NCBI GenBank assembly: GCA_021201535.1
Contig: JAJQEU010000047.1
Coordinates: 1-64,000, forward strand
Source: Clostridiales bacterium
GTDB taxonomy: Bacteria > Bacillota > Clostridia > Lachnospirales > Lachnospiraceae
Length of the DNA stretch: 64,000 nucleotides
Reading direction: 5' to 3'
A program made the translations under genes and the position numbers. This document shows positions 7,703 through 15,886 of the stretch, piece by piece. The notes beneath the pieces were generated by a model. That model ran no database searches. It was not told the origin of the DNA and saw nothing but the letters and a program-made list of their open reading frames with translations. Positions within the stretch are counted from its first letter, which is position 1, and each line of letters begins with the position of its first letter.

Positions 7703-8380
7703 ATGGCAGATGTGAGACGTTTTCAGGCTGTACGGCCCGAAAAGGAAGAAGCGATCGGGATGGGTGTCCTGTCCTATGAGGAGGTAGTCGGGAGATACCA
7801 GTCGGGCAGACTGTTCCAGAATCATTTCGGAGAGTTTTTTGTTTATCAGGTAAAGGACGGCGGCAAGGTATATGACGGCATTTATGCCTGCGCATCCGTG
7901 GACGATTATCTGAAAGGTGTGATTCGCAACCACAGCTGGGCGAGCGACCAGGTGACGGAAGAGAAGCTCAGCAAGCTCGAGACAGACAAGCTTCAGACAG
8001 AGCCTGTGATTATTGCTTATCATAAGCAGCCTTTTGTAACGGTCCTGATGAACAAAGCGAAGAGTTTTGCGCCGGCCTATCATTTTATCACACCGGACGG
8101 TGTGGAGCATACGATCTGGGAGATGTATGATTATGCCCTGGCAAAGCTTCTGATTGAAGCCATGCAGGGGACCGCAGATCTGTATGTTGCGGCCGGACAT
8201 GAGATCGCGGCGGCGTCCGTTGCACATTGTCAGGACATGCGGAAGGCGGATCGCCACTATGATCCGTCGGCAGAGTTCAATTACTTTATGTGCGTGCTGC
8301 TTGATTATGAGTCGATCACGGAAGACGGCGTGGTCACGGTACCCAGGTTCCAGCCGAACATGTTCTGCCATGCGATTTAG
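7703..8380 (+). CDS. Short DUF1015 family protein
   Basis: The N-terminus ADVRRFQAVRPEKEEA matches the DUF1015 opening (usually IKPFxAIRP), and the stretch FFVYQVKDGGKVYDGIYACA with SVDDYLKGVIRNH matches its central region. The family normally exceeds 400 aa; this one is 225 aa. The segment that should hold the usual DGHHR motif reads VAAGHEIAAASVAH, so key conserved residues are changed. The function of DUF1015 is unknown, although it often sits near serine or central-metabolism genes. AATGGAGGTATAAG precedes the ATG. It is a single-gene unit followed by a strong terminator. Confidence 0.75.
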   Translation: MADVRRFQAVRPEKEEAIGMGVLSYEEVVGRYQSGRLFQNHFGEFFVYQVKDGGKVYDGIYACASVDDYLKGVIRNHSWASDQVTEEKLSKLETDKLQTEPVIIAYHKQPFVTVLMNKAKSFAPAYHFITPDGVEHTIWEMYDYALAKLLIEAMQGTADLYVAAGHEIAAASVAHCQDMRKADRHYDPSAEFNYFMCVLLDYESITEDGVVTVPRFQPNMFCHAI

Positions 8381-8390
8381 ATTGTTGGCA

Positions 8391-8427
8391 GCTATTCAGG
8401 ACAGTGCTCTGCACCTGCCTGAATAGA
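8391..8427. repeat. short hairpin copy of the dispersed repeat
   Basis: GCTATTCAGG (8391-8400) and CCTGAATAGAC form a 9-bp stem around ACAGTGCTCTGCACCTG. The left arm carries the repeat core found at 7539, 55791 and 58285. Confidence 0.5.
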
Positions 8428-8468
8428 CATGGATGCGTTGCTTATGCATCGCGTATGCATGATTTGAG

Positions 8469-8520
8469 AGAGGATATACACAGAGCCAGAGACGGCAGCG
8501 TGTATATCCTCTTTTGATTT
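8469..8520 (+). terminator. intrinsic terminator after the DUF1015 gene
   Basis: A perfect 13-bp stem AGAGGATATACAC (8469-8481) / GTGTATATCCTCT (8500-8512) with an 18-nt loop is followed by TTTGATTTTT. Confidence 0.85.
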
Positions 8521-8629
8521 TTGTACAGGTCGCGTAAGGAAATTTTGCTGCTTTGCTGCACGCGCCCGCACAACGAGTATGAGGCAAAAGCTGCCTCCCG
8601 CTCGATTGAGAGAGTAGAAAGGTGGTTTT

Positions 8630-8998
8630 ATGCAGAACAAACGCAGAGTCGGTGCCGTGAAGGAAGACAGAGCAGCAGAATGGCTGAGACACCGGGGATA
8701 CCGTGTTCTGGAAAAGAATTTTCGATGCCGCTTCGGCGAGATCGATCTGATCATGACAAAAGACGGCTGTCTTGTTTTTGTCGAGGTAAAATACAGGAGC
8801 ACGGGCAGCTGCGGCGCGCCGCAGGAGGCGGTAGACGCCAGAAAACAGCAGAGGATCTGCAATGCGGCCTCATGCTATCTGTACATGCATCACTGTCCGC
8901 CGGATACACCCTGCCGCTTTGACGTCGCGGCGATCTCCGGGGATGAGATAGAACTGATCAGCAATGCTTTTCCATATTGCGGAAATTTTAAGGTATAA
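8630..8998 (+). CDS. yraN: YraN family endonuclease-fold protein (UPF0102)
   Basis: YraN proteins have a Holliday-junction-resolvase-like fold of uncertain role. The 122-aa protein has the family blocks GAVKEDRAAEWLRHRGYRVLE, FGEIDLI (catalytic-type Asp) and LVFVEVKYR (E-x-K), a PD-(D/E)xK arrangement, and a final FDVAAIS block. The family usually lies between rnhB and downstream genes, as here with two extra genes inserted. AGAAAGGTGGTTTT precedes the ATG. Confidence 0.92.
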   Translation: MQNKRRVGAVKEDRAAEWLRHRGYRVLEKNFRCRFGEIDLIMTKDGCLVFVEVKYRSTGSCGAPQEAVDARKQQRICNAASCYLYMHHCPPDTPCRFDVAAISGDEIELISNAFPYCGNFKV

Positions 8999-9007
8999 AA
9001 AAGACAC

Positions 9008-9036
9008 TTGACATTTTTTCCGCAAAGTGTTATAGC
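9008..9036 (+). promoter_or_regulatory. sigma-A promoter for the 9098 transporter
   Basis: A perfect TTGACA (9008-9013), 17-bp spacer and TATAGC (9031-9036), about 60 bp before the transporter start. Confidence 0.65.
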
Positions 9037-9097
9037 AGATGTTGGCGCACTGCGACAGCAGTGCATGTCCATTTAAAAAGTAACGGGAGGTGTTAAC

Positions 9098-10462
9098 ATG
9101 AGTACGATGGATATGACATCCATTCCACTGTGGGTATGTCTGCCTTTTGCGGCGCTTCTGGTCTGTATTGCAGTGATGCCGCTTGTGGCGGGAGAATGGT
9201 GGGAAAAGCATCAGCTATATGTGATCATTCTGTTATCTGTGTTTTTTATTGTTCCCTTTGCCGTGCTGTTCGGGACAGGCACAGCCGCGGAGACGGTGCT
9301 GGAATGTCTGTTCAATGACTATCTCACTTTTATTGTCCTGCTATTCGGCCTCTACTGTGTCGCCGGAAATATTCATCTGGAGGGAGATCTGGCGGGGTCG
9401 CCCAGAGTTAATGTTCTGATGCTGCTTCTGGGCACGATACTGGCGAGTTTTATCGGGACGACCGGTGCGAGCATGCTGTTGGTCCGTCCGGTGATCAAGA
9501 TGAACTCATGGAGAAGGAACAGGGCCCATATCATGGTTTTCTTTATTTTCCTGGTGTCCAATATCGGAGGCTGCCTGACGCCGATCGGCGATCCGCCGCT
9601 TCTGATGGGATTTTCCAGAGGCGTTCCTTTTGCGTGGAGCTTCCATCTGCTCCCGATTCTGGCTGTGAATACGGTTCTCTTACTCCTGATTTTCTGCGTG
9701 ATTGACCGCAGAGCGTACCGGAGCGATATCGTGGCCGGCATGCGGCCGGATATCAGCGGGAACGGTACAAAGATTTCCCTGAAGGGCATCCATAATTTTA
9801 TCTTCATCGGAATGATCATTTTTGCGGTCATTTTAAGCGGCGCACTGCCAAAACTGTCCGCGTTTCAGGACGCGGCGGGGGAGACCATCGGCATTCATAT
9901 TTTCGGTGATGTGAGTTTCCCGATTTCCTCTCTGATCGAGGTGATCATCATCCTGCTCGCTGCGTTTTTGTCCTTCCGCACGACAAAGAAGACCGTGCGC
10001 GTGGCAAATCACTTTACCTGGGGCGCAATCCGGGAGGTTGCCATTCTTTTTATAGGTATTTTTATTACCATGCAGCCGGCGCTGATGATTCTGAAAGCAA
10101 GGGGCGGAAGCCTGGGATTGTCCGAACCGTTCCAGATGTTCTGGGTGACGGGCGCACTGTCAAGCTTCCTTGATAATACGCCGACGTATCTGGTATTTCT
10201 GACGACGGCCGGTGCGATGGATTTCAGCTCCGGTATCGCTACGACTGTCGGAATAATTCCGGTAAAGATGCTGATGGCGATCTCCGCGGGCGCGGTCTTT
10301 ATGGGAGCCAATACTTACATTGGAAATGCGCCGAACTTTATGGTGAAATCCATTTCCGAGGAGAACGGTATCCGCATGCCGTCTTTTGTTGCATACCTGA
10401 CCTGGTCGGTTCGTTTTCTGATCCCGGTGTTTGTGATCGATATGCTGCTCTTTTTCCTGTAG
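9098..10462 (+). CDS. ArsB/NhaD superfamily ion transporter, putative Na+/H+ antiporter
   Basis: The 454-aa membrane protein belongs to the ion transporter superfamily that includes NhaD Na+/H+ antiporters and citrate or arsenite carriers. About 11-12 hydrophobic segments are visible. The two inverted-repeat signatures are present: SNIGGCLTPIGDPPLLMGF (about 151-169) and, in the second half, SSFLDNTPTYLVFL with GANTYIGNAPNFMVKSI. The Asp and Thr/Asn residues in these hairpins are typical of substrate sites. Substrate is inferred only. GGGAGGTGTTAAC precedes the ATG. The kinase-like gene follows with its Shine-Dalgarno site overlapping this stop, so they form an operon. Confidence 0.8.
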   Translation: MSTMDMTSIPLWVCLPFAALLVCIAVMPLVAGEWWEKHQLYVIILLSVFFIVPFAVLFGTGTAAETVLECLFNDYLTFIVLLFGLYCVAGNIHLEGDLAGSPRVNVLMLLLGTILASFIGTTGASMLLVRPVIKMNSWRRNRAHIMVFFIFLVSNIGGCLTPIGDPPLLMGFSRGVPFAWSFHLLPILAVNTVLLLLIFCVIDRRAYRSDIVAGMRPDISGNGTKISLKGIHNFIFIGMIIFAVILSGALPKLSAFQDAAGETIGIHIFGDVSFPISSLIEVIIILLAAFLSFRTTKKTVRVANHFTWGAIREVAILFIGIFITMQPALMILKARGGSLGLSEPFQMFWVTGALSSFLDNTPTYLVFLTTAGAMDFSSGIATTVGIIPVKMLMAISAGAVFMGANTYIGNAPNFMVKSISEENGIRMPSFVAYLTWSVRFLIPVFVIDMLLFFL

Positions 10463-10474
10463 GAGGTGACCGTT

Positions 10475-11503
10475 ATGGAAGAAATCAAATCATTGGATCT
10501 GCGTGAACTGGCGGAACGCATCTATAATCTGGATGAAAAAGCATATGCCGTTACCGGTTCCGCCCTCGGAAGAGTCTACAACGGAGACAAAGAGCATGCG
10601 ATTCAGTATATCATTGATCTGCTGGAGGCGAAAAAGGGCTCTGATATTCTGCGGGATGAGCTGGCGCTGATCGGCAATATGGGAAAAACGATTGCAGAAA
10701 AGCAGGGGCGGAGTGATGTGCTGGACGAGTACAACGCCATCACAAAGCTGACAAAATGGCAGGCGGACCATTATACCCGGGTAGATATTCTGGATACGTC
10801 CCGGGCGCACCTGAATTCTATCGCGCTGAATAAGCGGGTTTCGGAGAATGATAAGAAGATTATCTGCATTGCGAGAACGTACGGCAGCGGCGGTCACGAG
10901 ATCGGATTTGCTCTGGCAAACCGGGAGAATCTGGCTTATTATGACAAAAAGATCTTCATGGAGATCATGAAGCGCATGTCGGTGGGAAATAAAAGCATCT
11001 GGGAACATGAAGACTATTACGAGAGAGCGGATATCGGGAATCCGGTTTATGCCGGCATGCCTTTCGAGAAGGATAACCTTCCCTTTTTCCGGCAGGTGAA
11101 AGAGGATTTCTCCAAGTTTCACGGACTGCCGCGGCGGGACGCCCTGTTTTTTACACAGAGCAAAATGATCCTGAATCTGGCAAAGTCGGAAAACTTTGTC
11201 ATGCTGGGGCGTTATGCAGATGTGGTACTCTCAAATGAAAATATCCCCCATATCAGCATTTTTATCACGGCGCCCTTTGAAAAACGCGTGGAACGTCTGG
11301 CCTCCATGCACACGGAGATGACCGAAAAACAGATTCGCAGGATGCTGATTCAGTCGGACAAAATCCATCTGCGGGATTACCGCTATTTTACCGGAAGGAT
11401 GTGGGGCAGAGCGGAAAATTATGACTTGACGATCAACAGCGCCAGCTACGGCGTCTCCGGTTCGGTAGATCTTCTGATGGATATGCTGGAGGGGAAACTG
11501 TAA
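10475..11503 (+). CDS. Cytidylate kinase-like protein with N-terminal extension
   Basis: The C-terminal part, from about residue 128, matches the cytidylate kinase-like family (AAA_26): IICIARTYGSGGHEIGFALA holds a GSGGxEIG nucleotide-binding loop rather than a classical GxxxxGKS, and FVMLGRYADVVL and DKIHLRDYRYFTGRMWG match later blocks. The first 127 residues are a helical region not found in Cmk. Phosphorylation of CMP is not assured; many members of this group are uncharacterised. The ATG at 10475 follows AGGAGGT at 10461-10467. It is cotranscribed with the transporter, a pairing that suggests a link to ion or osmotic regulation (inference). Confidence 0.75.
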   Translation: MEEIKSLDLRELAERIYNLDEKAYAVTGSALGRVYNGDKEHAIQYIIDLLEAKKGSDILRDELALIGNMGKTIAEKQGRSDVLDEYNAITKLTKWQADHYTRVDILDTSRAHLNSIALNKRVSENDKKIICIARTYGSGGHEIGFALANRENLAYYDKKIFMEIMKRMSVGNKSIWEHEDYYERADIGNPVYAGMPFEKDNLPFFRQVKEDFSKFHGLPRRDALFFTQSKMILNLAKSENFVMLGRYADVVLSNENIPHISIFITAPFEKRVERLASMHTEMTEKQIRRMLIQSDKIHLRDYRYFTGRMWGRAENYDLTINSASYGVSGSVDLLMDMLEGKL

Positions 11504-11573
11504 AGGGTTATGCAGACGCATGTGGATGGCTGTCAGCGCAATCAGATACAGCATAAATGAAATAAAAGAGAGA

Positions 11574-11620
11574 AAGAACCCTGTCTTCACAGTTATTTCG
11601 GCAGGGTTCTTATTTTTTTA
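11574..11620 (+). terminator. intrinsic terminator after the transporter-kinase operon
   Basis: A perfect 10-bp stem AAGAACCCTG (11574-11583) / CAGGGTTCTT (11602-11611) is followed by ATTTTTTTA. It separates this operon from the copper operon promoter that starts at 11622. Confidence 0.85.
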
Positions 11621-11621
11621 C

Positions 11622-11650
11622 TTGCATTATACCCATCAGGGGTATATAAT
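11622..11650 (+). promoter_or_regulatory. csoR-copA promoter with CsoR-type operator
   Basis: TTGCAT (11622-11627), a 17-bp spacer and a perfect TATAAT (11645-11650). The spacer contains TACCCATCAGGGGTA (11630-11644), an inverted repeat with C and G tracts like known CsoR operators. Repressor bound there would block RNA polymerase; copper would release it. This fits autoregulation of the operon. Confidence 0.75.
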
Positions 11651-11761
11651 AGGGCACGAAACCGGACAGATTACGAATGATTTCGCACAGCGGAACAATC
11701 CGTGAACCGGTTTTGACACCTGAATCAATTTTCAGATCATAAAACAGAAAAGGAAAATCGA

Positions 11762-12112
11762 ATGGAAGAGAATTTACTGAATATTCCGGAGAAAACAGCA
11801 GATACGGGAGATTCCTGCAGCTGCTGTGAGTCCTGCAAGACAAAGGAGCGCTCTCCGGAAGAGTATCGGAGTCTGATGAACCGCCTGAGCCGCATCGAGG
11901 GACAGGTACGCGGCGTGAAGGGCATGATCGAGCGGGATGCTTACTGCGTAGATATCCTGAACCAGGTGTCTGCGATTAATTCCGCGCTGAACAGTTTTAA
12001 TAAAGAACTTTTGGGGAATCATATACGCAGCTGTGTGGTGGAGAACGTGCGGTCCGGCAATGATGAGATCATTGACGAGCTCGTAAAGACCATACAGAAA
12101 TTAATGAAATGA
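11762..12112 (+). CDS. csoR: CsoR-family copper-sensing repressor
   Basis: This 116-aa protein belongs to the CsoR/FrmR (DUF156) family. The Cu(I) ligands typical of CsoR are present with the right spacing: Cys62 (AYCVDIL), His87 (GNHIRSC) and Cys91. The segment RLSRIEGQVRGVKGMIERD is the family N-terminal helix. Oddly, residues 20-26 add a cluster CSCCESC before the core, a possible extra metal site. The gene lies between a CsoR-like operator and copA, so it probably represses copA until copper binds. The ATG follows AAAAGGAAAATCG. Confidence 0.92.
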   Translation: MEENLLNIPEKTADTGDSCSCCESCKTKERSPEEYRSLMNRLSRIEGQVRGVKGMIERDAYCVDILNQVSAINSALNSFNKELLGNHIRSCVVENVRSGNDEIIDELVKTIQKLMK

Positions 12113-12122
12113 TGATATAAGG

Positions 12123-12196
12123 GACAAAAGGTCAGAAATCGGATGCTCGCATCCGTATTTCCGGATTTGGGGTCTGTAGTGTCATACCCTTTTGTC
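12123..12196. repeat. branched palindromic element between csoR and copA
   Basis: Outer arms GACAAAAGG (12123-12131) and CCTTTTGTC (12188-12196) enclose GGATG-CTCG-CATCC (12141-12154) flanked by AAATC/GGATTT. The element lies inside the operon, so the RNA could shape csoR:copA expression or stability. No T run follows the whole structure. Confidence 0.55.
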
Positions 12197-12231
12197 GCCC
12201 GAATCATAAACTAAAACAAGGAGTAAATTTT

Positions 12232-14922
12232 ATGGAACAATATTCAGTGACCGGCATGAGCTGCGCGGCCTGCAGCGCCCATGTGGAGAAAGCCGTGCAG
12301 AAGGTGCCGGGCGTGACGGACGTGGCAGTCAGCCTGCTGACGAACTCCATGCGTGTGGATGGCACCGCGTCTTCAAAGGAAATCATTGATGCGGTCATGG
12401 CCGCGGGTTACGGGGCTTCGCTGAAAGGGAAGGAATCCTCCGGCACAAATGCAGAAGTTAATGAGGAAGCGCTCGCGGACCACGAGACGCCAAAGCTTCT
12501 GAAACGTCTCATCGTTTCCGTGGTGATCCTGTTGCCGCTGATGTATGTCTCAATGGGTCATATGATGTGGAACTGGCCGCTACCGGCCGCCATGGAGGGA
12601 AATCATATCGCGATGGGGCTTTATGAGATGCTTCTCACGATCCTGATCATGGTGATCAATCAGAAGTTTTTTGTCAACGGATTTACCAGCCTGCTGCGTC
12701 GTTCACCGAACATGGATACTCTGGTCGCCATGGGTTCGGCTGCGTCTTTTGCCTACAGTACCTACGCACTCTTTGCCATGACCGGCGCGCAGCTCCGGAT
12801 GGACATGGATGCCGTGATGACCTATATGGATGAGTTTTATTTTGAATCAGCGGCCATGATCCTGACACTGATCACCATCGGGAAGACGCTGGAGGCATAT
12901 TCCAAGGGGAAGACGACGAATGCACTGCGCGGCCTGATGCAGCTGGCGCCGAAGACGGCCCATGTCATCCGAAATGGTACGGAGGAGACGATCTCCGTCG
13001 ATCAGGTTCAGATCGGAGATGTTTTTGTGGTTCGTCCTGGCGAGAGTATCCCCGTGGACGGCGTTGTGCTCGAGGGGATCAGCGCCGTGGACGAGGCGGC
13101 GCTGACCGGCGAGAGCATTCCGGTGGACAAGGAAGAGGGAAGCACTGTCTCGGCGGCGACCATGAATCAGTCAGGATTTCTAAAATGCAGAGCTGTCCGC
13201 GTCGGAGAAGATACCGTTCTCTCACAGATCATTCAGATGGTCAGCGACGCGGCGGCGACAAAAGCACCGATCGCAAAGGTGGCAGATCGGGTGTCCGGTA
13301 TTTTTGTACCGTCCGTACTTCTGATTGCAGCGGCGACTTTCGTCATCTGGCTGCTGGTCGGGCAGACGTTCGGATTCTCCCTGGCCAGAGCGGTTTCCGT
13401 CCTTGTGATCAGCTGTCCCTGCGCGCTGGGTCTGGCGACTCCGGTGGCGATCATGGTCGGCAATGGCGTCGGAGCCAGAAACGGCGTCCTGTTTAAGACA
13501 GCGCTTTCTCTGGAGGAGACCGGGAAGATCGATATTGTAGCGATGGACAAGACCGGAACGATCACGACCGGGAAACCAAAGGTGACGGACGTCCTGCCGG
13601 TGGTGCCGGCACAGACAAAAAGAAGTGGGATAAAGGAGACGGAGATATATAAAAACCGAAGTATTGATGACGGAAGTGTTGAAACGACAGGGAGAGAATC
13701 ACAGGATACCGCGGAGTATGAGCGTGCGAAACAGGAGCTGCTGAGAATCGCTTATGCTCTGGAACAGAAGAGTGAACATCCTCTGGCACGGGCGATCGTA
13801 GAATATGCGGAAGAAAACGGACTGACCGCAGCGGCGGCGGAGGAGTTTCAGGCGGTTGTCGGCAACGGACTGACCGGTCTGTGGAACGGCGTGCGTCTCT
13901 ATGCCGGCAGCCAGAAATACATTTCTTCCGTCGCACCGATTCCGGACAGGATCAGACAACAGGCGTCTGATTTGGCGGAACAGGGAAAGACTCCCCTGTT
14001 TTTTGTAAAAGATCAGACTGTCTGCGGGATGATCGCCGTGGCGGATGTGATGAAGGAAGAAGCCCCGGAAACGATCCGCCAGCTCCACGGGATGGGGATC
14101 CGGGTGGTCATGCTGACCGGCGACAATATCCGCACCGCGCGGGCCATCGGTGCACAGGCGGGCGTCGATCATGTCATCGCGGATGTTCTGCCGGGCGATA
14201 AGGAGACTGTGATCCGCAGACTTTCTGAAAAAGGAAAGGTCGCCATGGTGGGCGACGGCATCAACGATGCCCCTGCACTGACGCGGGCGGACATCGGCAT
14301 TGCCATCGGCGCCGGTACGGATATCGCATTGGATGCGGCGGACGTGGTTCTGGTTAAAAGCAATCTGGACGATGTGCCGACCGCGATCCGGCTCAGCAGG
14401 CGGGTGCTCCGGAATATCCATGAGAATCTGTTCTGGGCATTCTTTTATAATATCATCGGCATTCCGCTTGCAGCCGGCGCATGGTATTATCTGTTTGGAT
14501 TAAAGCTGAATCCGATGTTCGGCGCAGCGGCCATGAGCTTATCCAGCTTCTGCGTCGTCATGAACGCGCTGCGTCTGAATTTTATAAAGGTTCACAGCAC
14601 ACACCGGGACAAACAAAAAAGACATGCGATATCAGACAGCCTGTTTGAAGAACTCTTCGGCGGACAGGATGATATGAATACAACACAAAACAGGAAGGAG
14701 GAGACAGAACCCATGACAAAGACCATCGAGATTCAGGGTATGATGTGCGGACACTGTGAGAAGCATGTCAAAAATGCGCTGGAGGCGCTCGACGGCGTGA
14801 CACAGGCGGAGGCCAGTCACGAGAAAGGCACCGCTATTGTGACGCTGAGCGCGGATGTGACGGATGACGTGCTGAAAAAAGCGGTGGAGGACGCGGATTA
14901 TGAGGTGATCGCGATCCGCTGA
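12232..14922 (+). CDS. copA: Copper-exporting P1B-type ATPase with fused C-terminal CopZ-like domain
   Basis: CopA pumps Cu(I) out of the cell. The 896-aa protein has an N-terminal HMA domain (GMSCAAC near residue 8), about eight membrane segments, the actuator motif TGES (about 291), the CPC copper site in ISCPCALG (about 395), the phosphorylated Asp in DKTGTITTG (about 440), SEHPLA, and GDGINDAP (about 674). After the last membrane segment a linker leads to a second HMA domain (residues 828-896, GMMCGHC). A C-terminal HMA is uncommon in bacterial CopA and resembles a fused CopZ chaperone. A linker of about 30 polar residues (TKRSGIKETEIYKNRSIDD) follows the phosphorylation site. AAGGAGTAAATTTT precedes the start. 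Confidence 0.95.
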   Translation: MEQYSVTGMSCAACSAHVEKAVQKVPGVTDVAVSLLTNSMRVDGTASSKEIIDAVMAAGYGASLKGKESSGTNAEVNEEALADHETPKLLKRLIVSVVILLPLMYVSMGHMMWNWPLPAAMEGNHIAMGLYEMLLTILIMVINQKFFVNGFTSLLRRSPNMDTLVAMGSAASFAYSTYALFAMTGAQLRMDMDAVMTYMDEFYFESAAMILTLITIGKTLEAYSKGKTTNALRGLMQLAPKTAHVIRNGTEETISVDQVQIGDVFVVRPGESIPVDGVVLEGISAVDEAALTGESIPVDKEEGSTVSAATMNQSGFLKCRAVRVGEDTVLSQIIQMVSDAAATKAPIAKVADRVSGIFVPSVLLIAAATFVIWLLVGQTFGFSLARAVSVLVISCPCALGLATPVAIMVGNGVGARNGVLFKTALSLEETGKIDIVAMDKTGTITTGKPKVTDVLPVVPAQTKRSGIKETEIYKNRSIDDGSVETTGRESQDTAEYERAKQELLRIAYALEQKSEHPLARAIVEYAEENGLTAAAAEEFQAVVGNGLTGLWNGVRLYAGSQKYISSVAPIPDRIRQQASDLAEQGKTPLFFVKDQTVCGMIAVADVMKEEAPETIRQLHGMGIRVVMLTGDNIRTARAIGAQAGVDHVIADVLPGDKETVIRRLSEKGKVAMVGDGINDAPALTRADIGIAIGAGTDIALDAADVVLVKSNLDDVPTAIRLSRRVLRNIHENLFWAFFYNIIGIPLAAGAWYYLFGLKLNPMFGAAAMSLSSFCVVMNALRLNFIKVHSTHRDKQKRHAISDSLFEELFGGQDDMNTTQNRKEETEPMTKTIEIQGMMCGHCEKHVKNALEALDGVTQAEASHEKGTAIVTLSADVTDDVLKKAVEDADYEVIAIR
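14713..14922 (+). CDS. Possible internally initiated CopZ-like copper chaperone
   Basis: Inside copA and in frame, an ATG at 14713 is preceded by GGAAGGAGG (14693-14701, 11 nt spacing), a much stronger ribosome site than expected inside a gene. Translation from it would give a free 69-aa HMA protein starting MTKTIEIQGMMCGHCEKH, the size and motif of CopZ. This is inferred from sequence; the fused domain is certain, the separate product is not. Confidence 0.4.
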   Translation: MTKTIEIQGMMCGHCEKHVKNALEALDGVTQAEASHEKGTAIVTLSADVTDDVLKKAVEDADYEVIAIR

Positions 14923-15023
14923 GCGCCGGAATGACCATTCTCAGCTATTCGTCTCACATGCGCAAAAGCAGCTGTTTCACGTCCGGCACAGCATGAGAAT
15001 ATAAAGATCATCTGCCTTTTTTC

Positions 15024-15052
15024 TTGCAAAACGGATAGTGTGATGTTAATAT
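15024..15052 (+). promoter_or_regulatory. candidate promoter of the acetate transporter gene
   Basis: TTGCAA (15024-15029), 17-bp spacer and TAATAT (15047-15052), about 100 bp before the gene. The stretch just after it (TATAGTGAACGACAAA) matches half of the hairpin element at 4664-4699. Confidence 0.5.
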
Positions 15053-15148
15053 ATAGTGAACGACAAAATATATTCTGTCGGACAGGATACGCAATCATGA
15101 ATCCGGACGACACCGCATGTTCGGAGAAAACAGGGAGAGGAGATTGAT

Positions 15149-15712
15149 ATGTCTGAAGTTACTGCACACAAGGAAGCGAACGCAGGTCCTCTGGGACTGC
15201 TCGGATTCGGAATGACCACGGTTCTTCTGAATCTGCACAACGCCGGGGTGATCGAGATGTCCGTGATGATTCTTGCCATGGGTCTCGCAATGGGAGGTCT
15301 CGCACAGTTTATCGCCGGTCTGATGGAGTTCAAAGCCGGCAACACCTTCGGCGCCACCGCGTTTACTTCGTACGGACTGTTCTGGTGGTCGCTGGTCATC
15401 ATACTGGTGAATCCGTCTGGTTTAGGCGCTGAGGCGGCGGACGGCAGATCTCTGGGATTTTATATGCTGCTGTGGTGTATCTTTACACTGTTCATGTTTA
15501 TCGGAACGATGAAGGCGAACCATGCGACACAGATTGTATTTTTTACGCTGATGCTGCTGTTTCTGCTTCTGGCGATTGAGAACTTTACGGGTGTACATAT
15601 CGTCGGCATCATCGCCGGTATCGAGGGTATCGTCTGCGGCGCGTCCGCGATCTATACGGCAGTGGCCGGTATTGTGGACGGAGAGTTCAATAAGCCGATC
15701 ATGCCGGTGTGA
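15149..15712 (+). CDS. Acetate uptake transporter, GPR1/FUN34/SatP (YaaH) family
   Basis: The 187-aa protein has six hydrophobic segments and the family signature near the N-terminus, NAGPLGLLGFGMTTVLLNL (canonical NPAPLGLxGF), plus FGATAFTSYGLFWWS. Members move acetate and succinate with protons. The role here is probably acetate uptake or release in a fermenting cell. AGGGAGAGGAGATTGAT precedes the ATG. It is a single-gene unit with its own candidate promoter and a terminator at 15773. Confidence 0.88.
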   Translation: MSEVTAHKEANAGPLGLLGFGMTTVLLNLHNAGVIEMSVMILAMGLAMGGLAQFIAGLMEFKAGNTFGATAFTSYGLFWWSLVIILVNPSGLGAEAADGRSLGFYMLLWCIFTLFMFIGTMKANHATQIVFFTLMLLFLLLAIENFTGVHIVGIIAGIEGIVCGASAIYTAVAGIVDGEFNKPIMPV

Positions 15713-15772
15713 TACCGGTGAACGGGAAGCACTGCAACAGATCAGGAAGCAGAATATGCGGCGAGTGAGACC

Positions 15773-15816
15773 GCAAATACCACGATGTTGTGTACATTGT
15801 GGTATTTTGCGTTTTT
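15773..15816 (+). terminator. intrinsic terminator after the acetate transporter gene
   Basis: Stem GCAAATACCAC (15773-15783) / GTGGTATTTTGC (15799-15810) with a 15-nt loop, then GTTTTT. Confidence 0.8.
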
Positions 15817-15886
15817 CGGGATGGATCGCAGTCATTCATTTTTTCGGAATGATACTGCCGCCGACCCGGCGGAGGAACAAAACACC

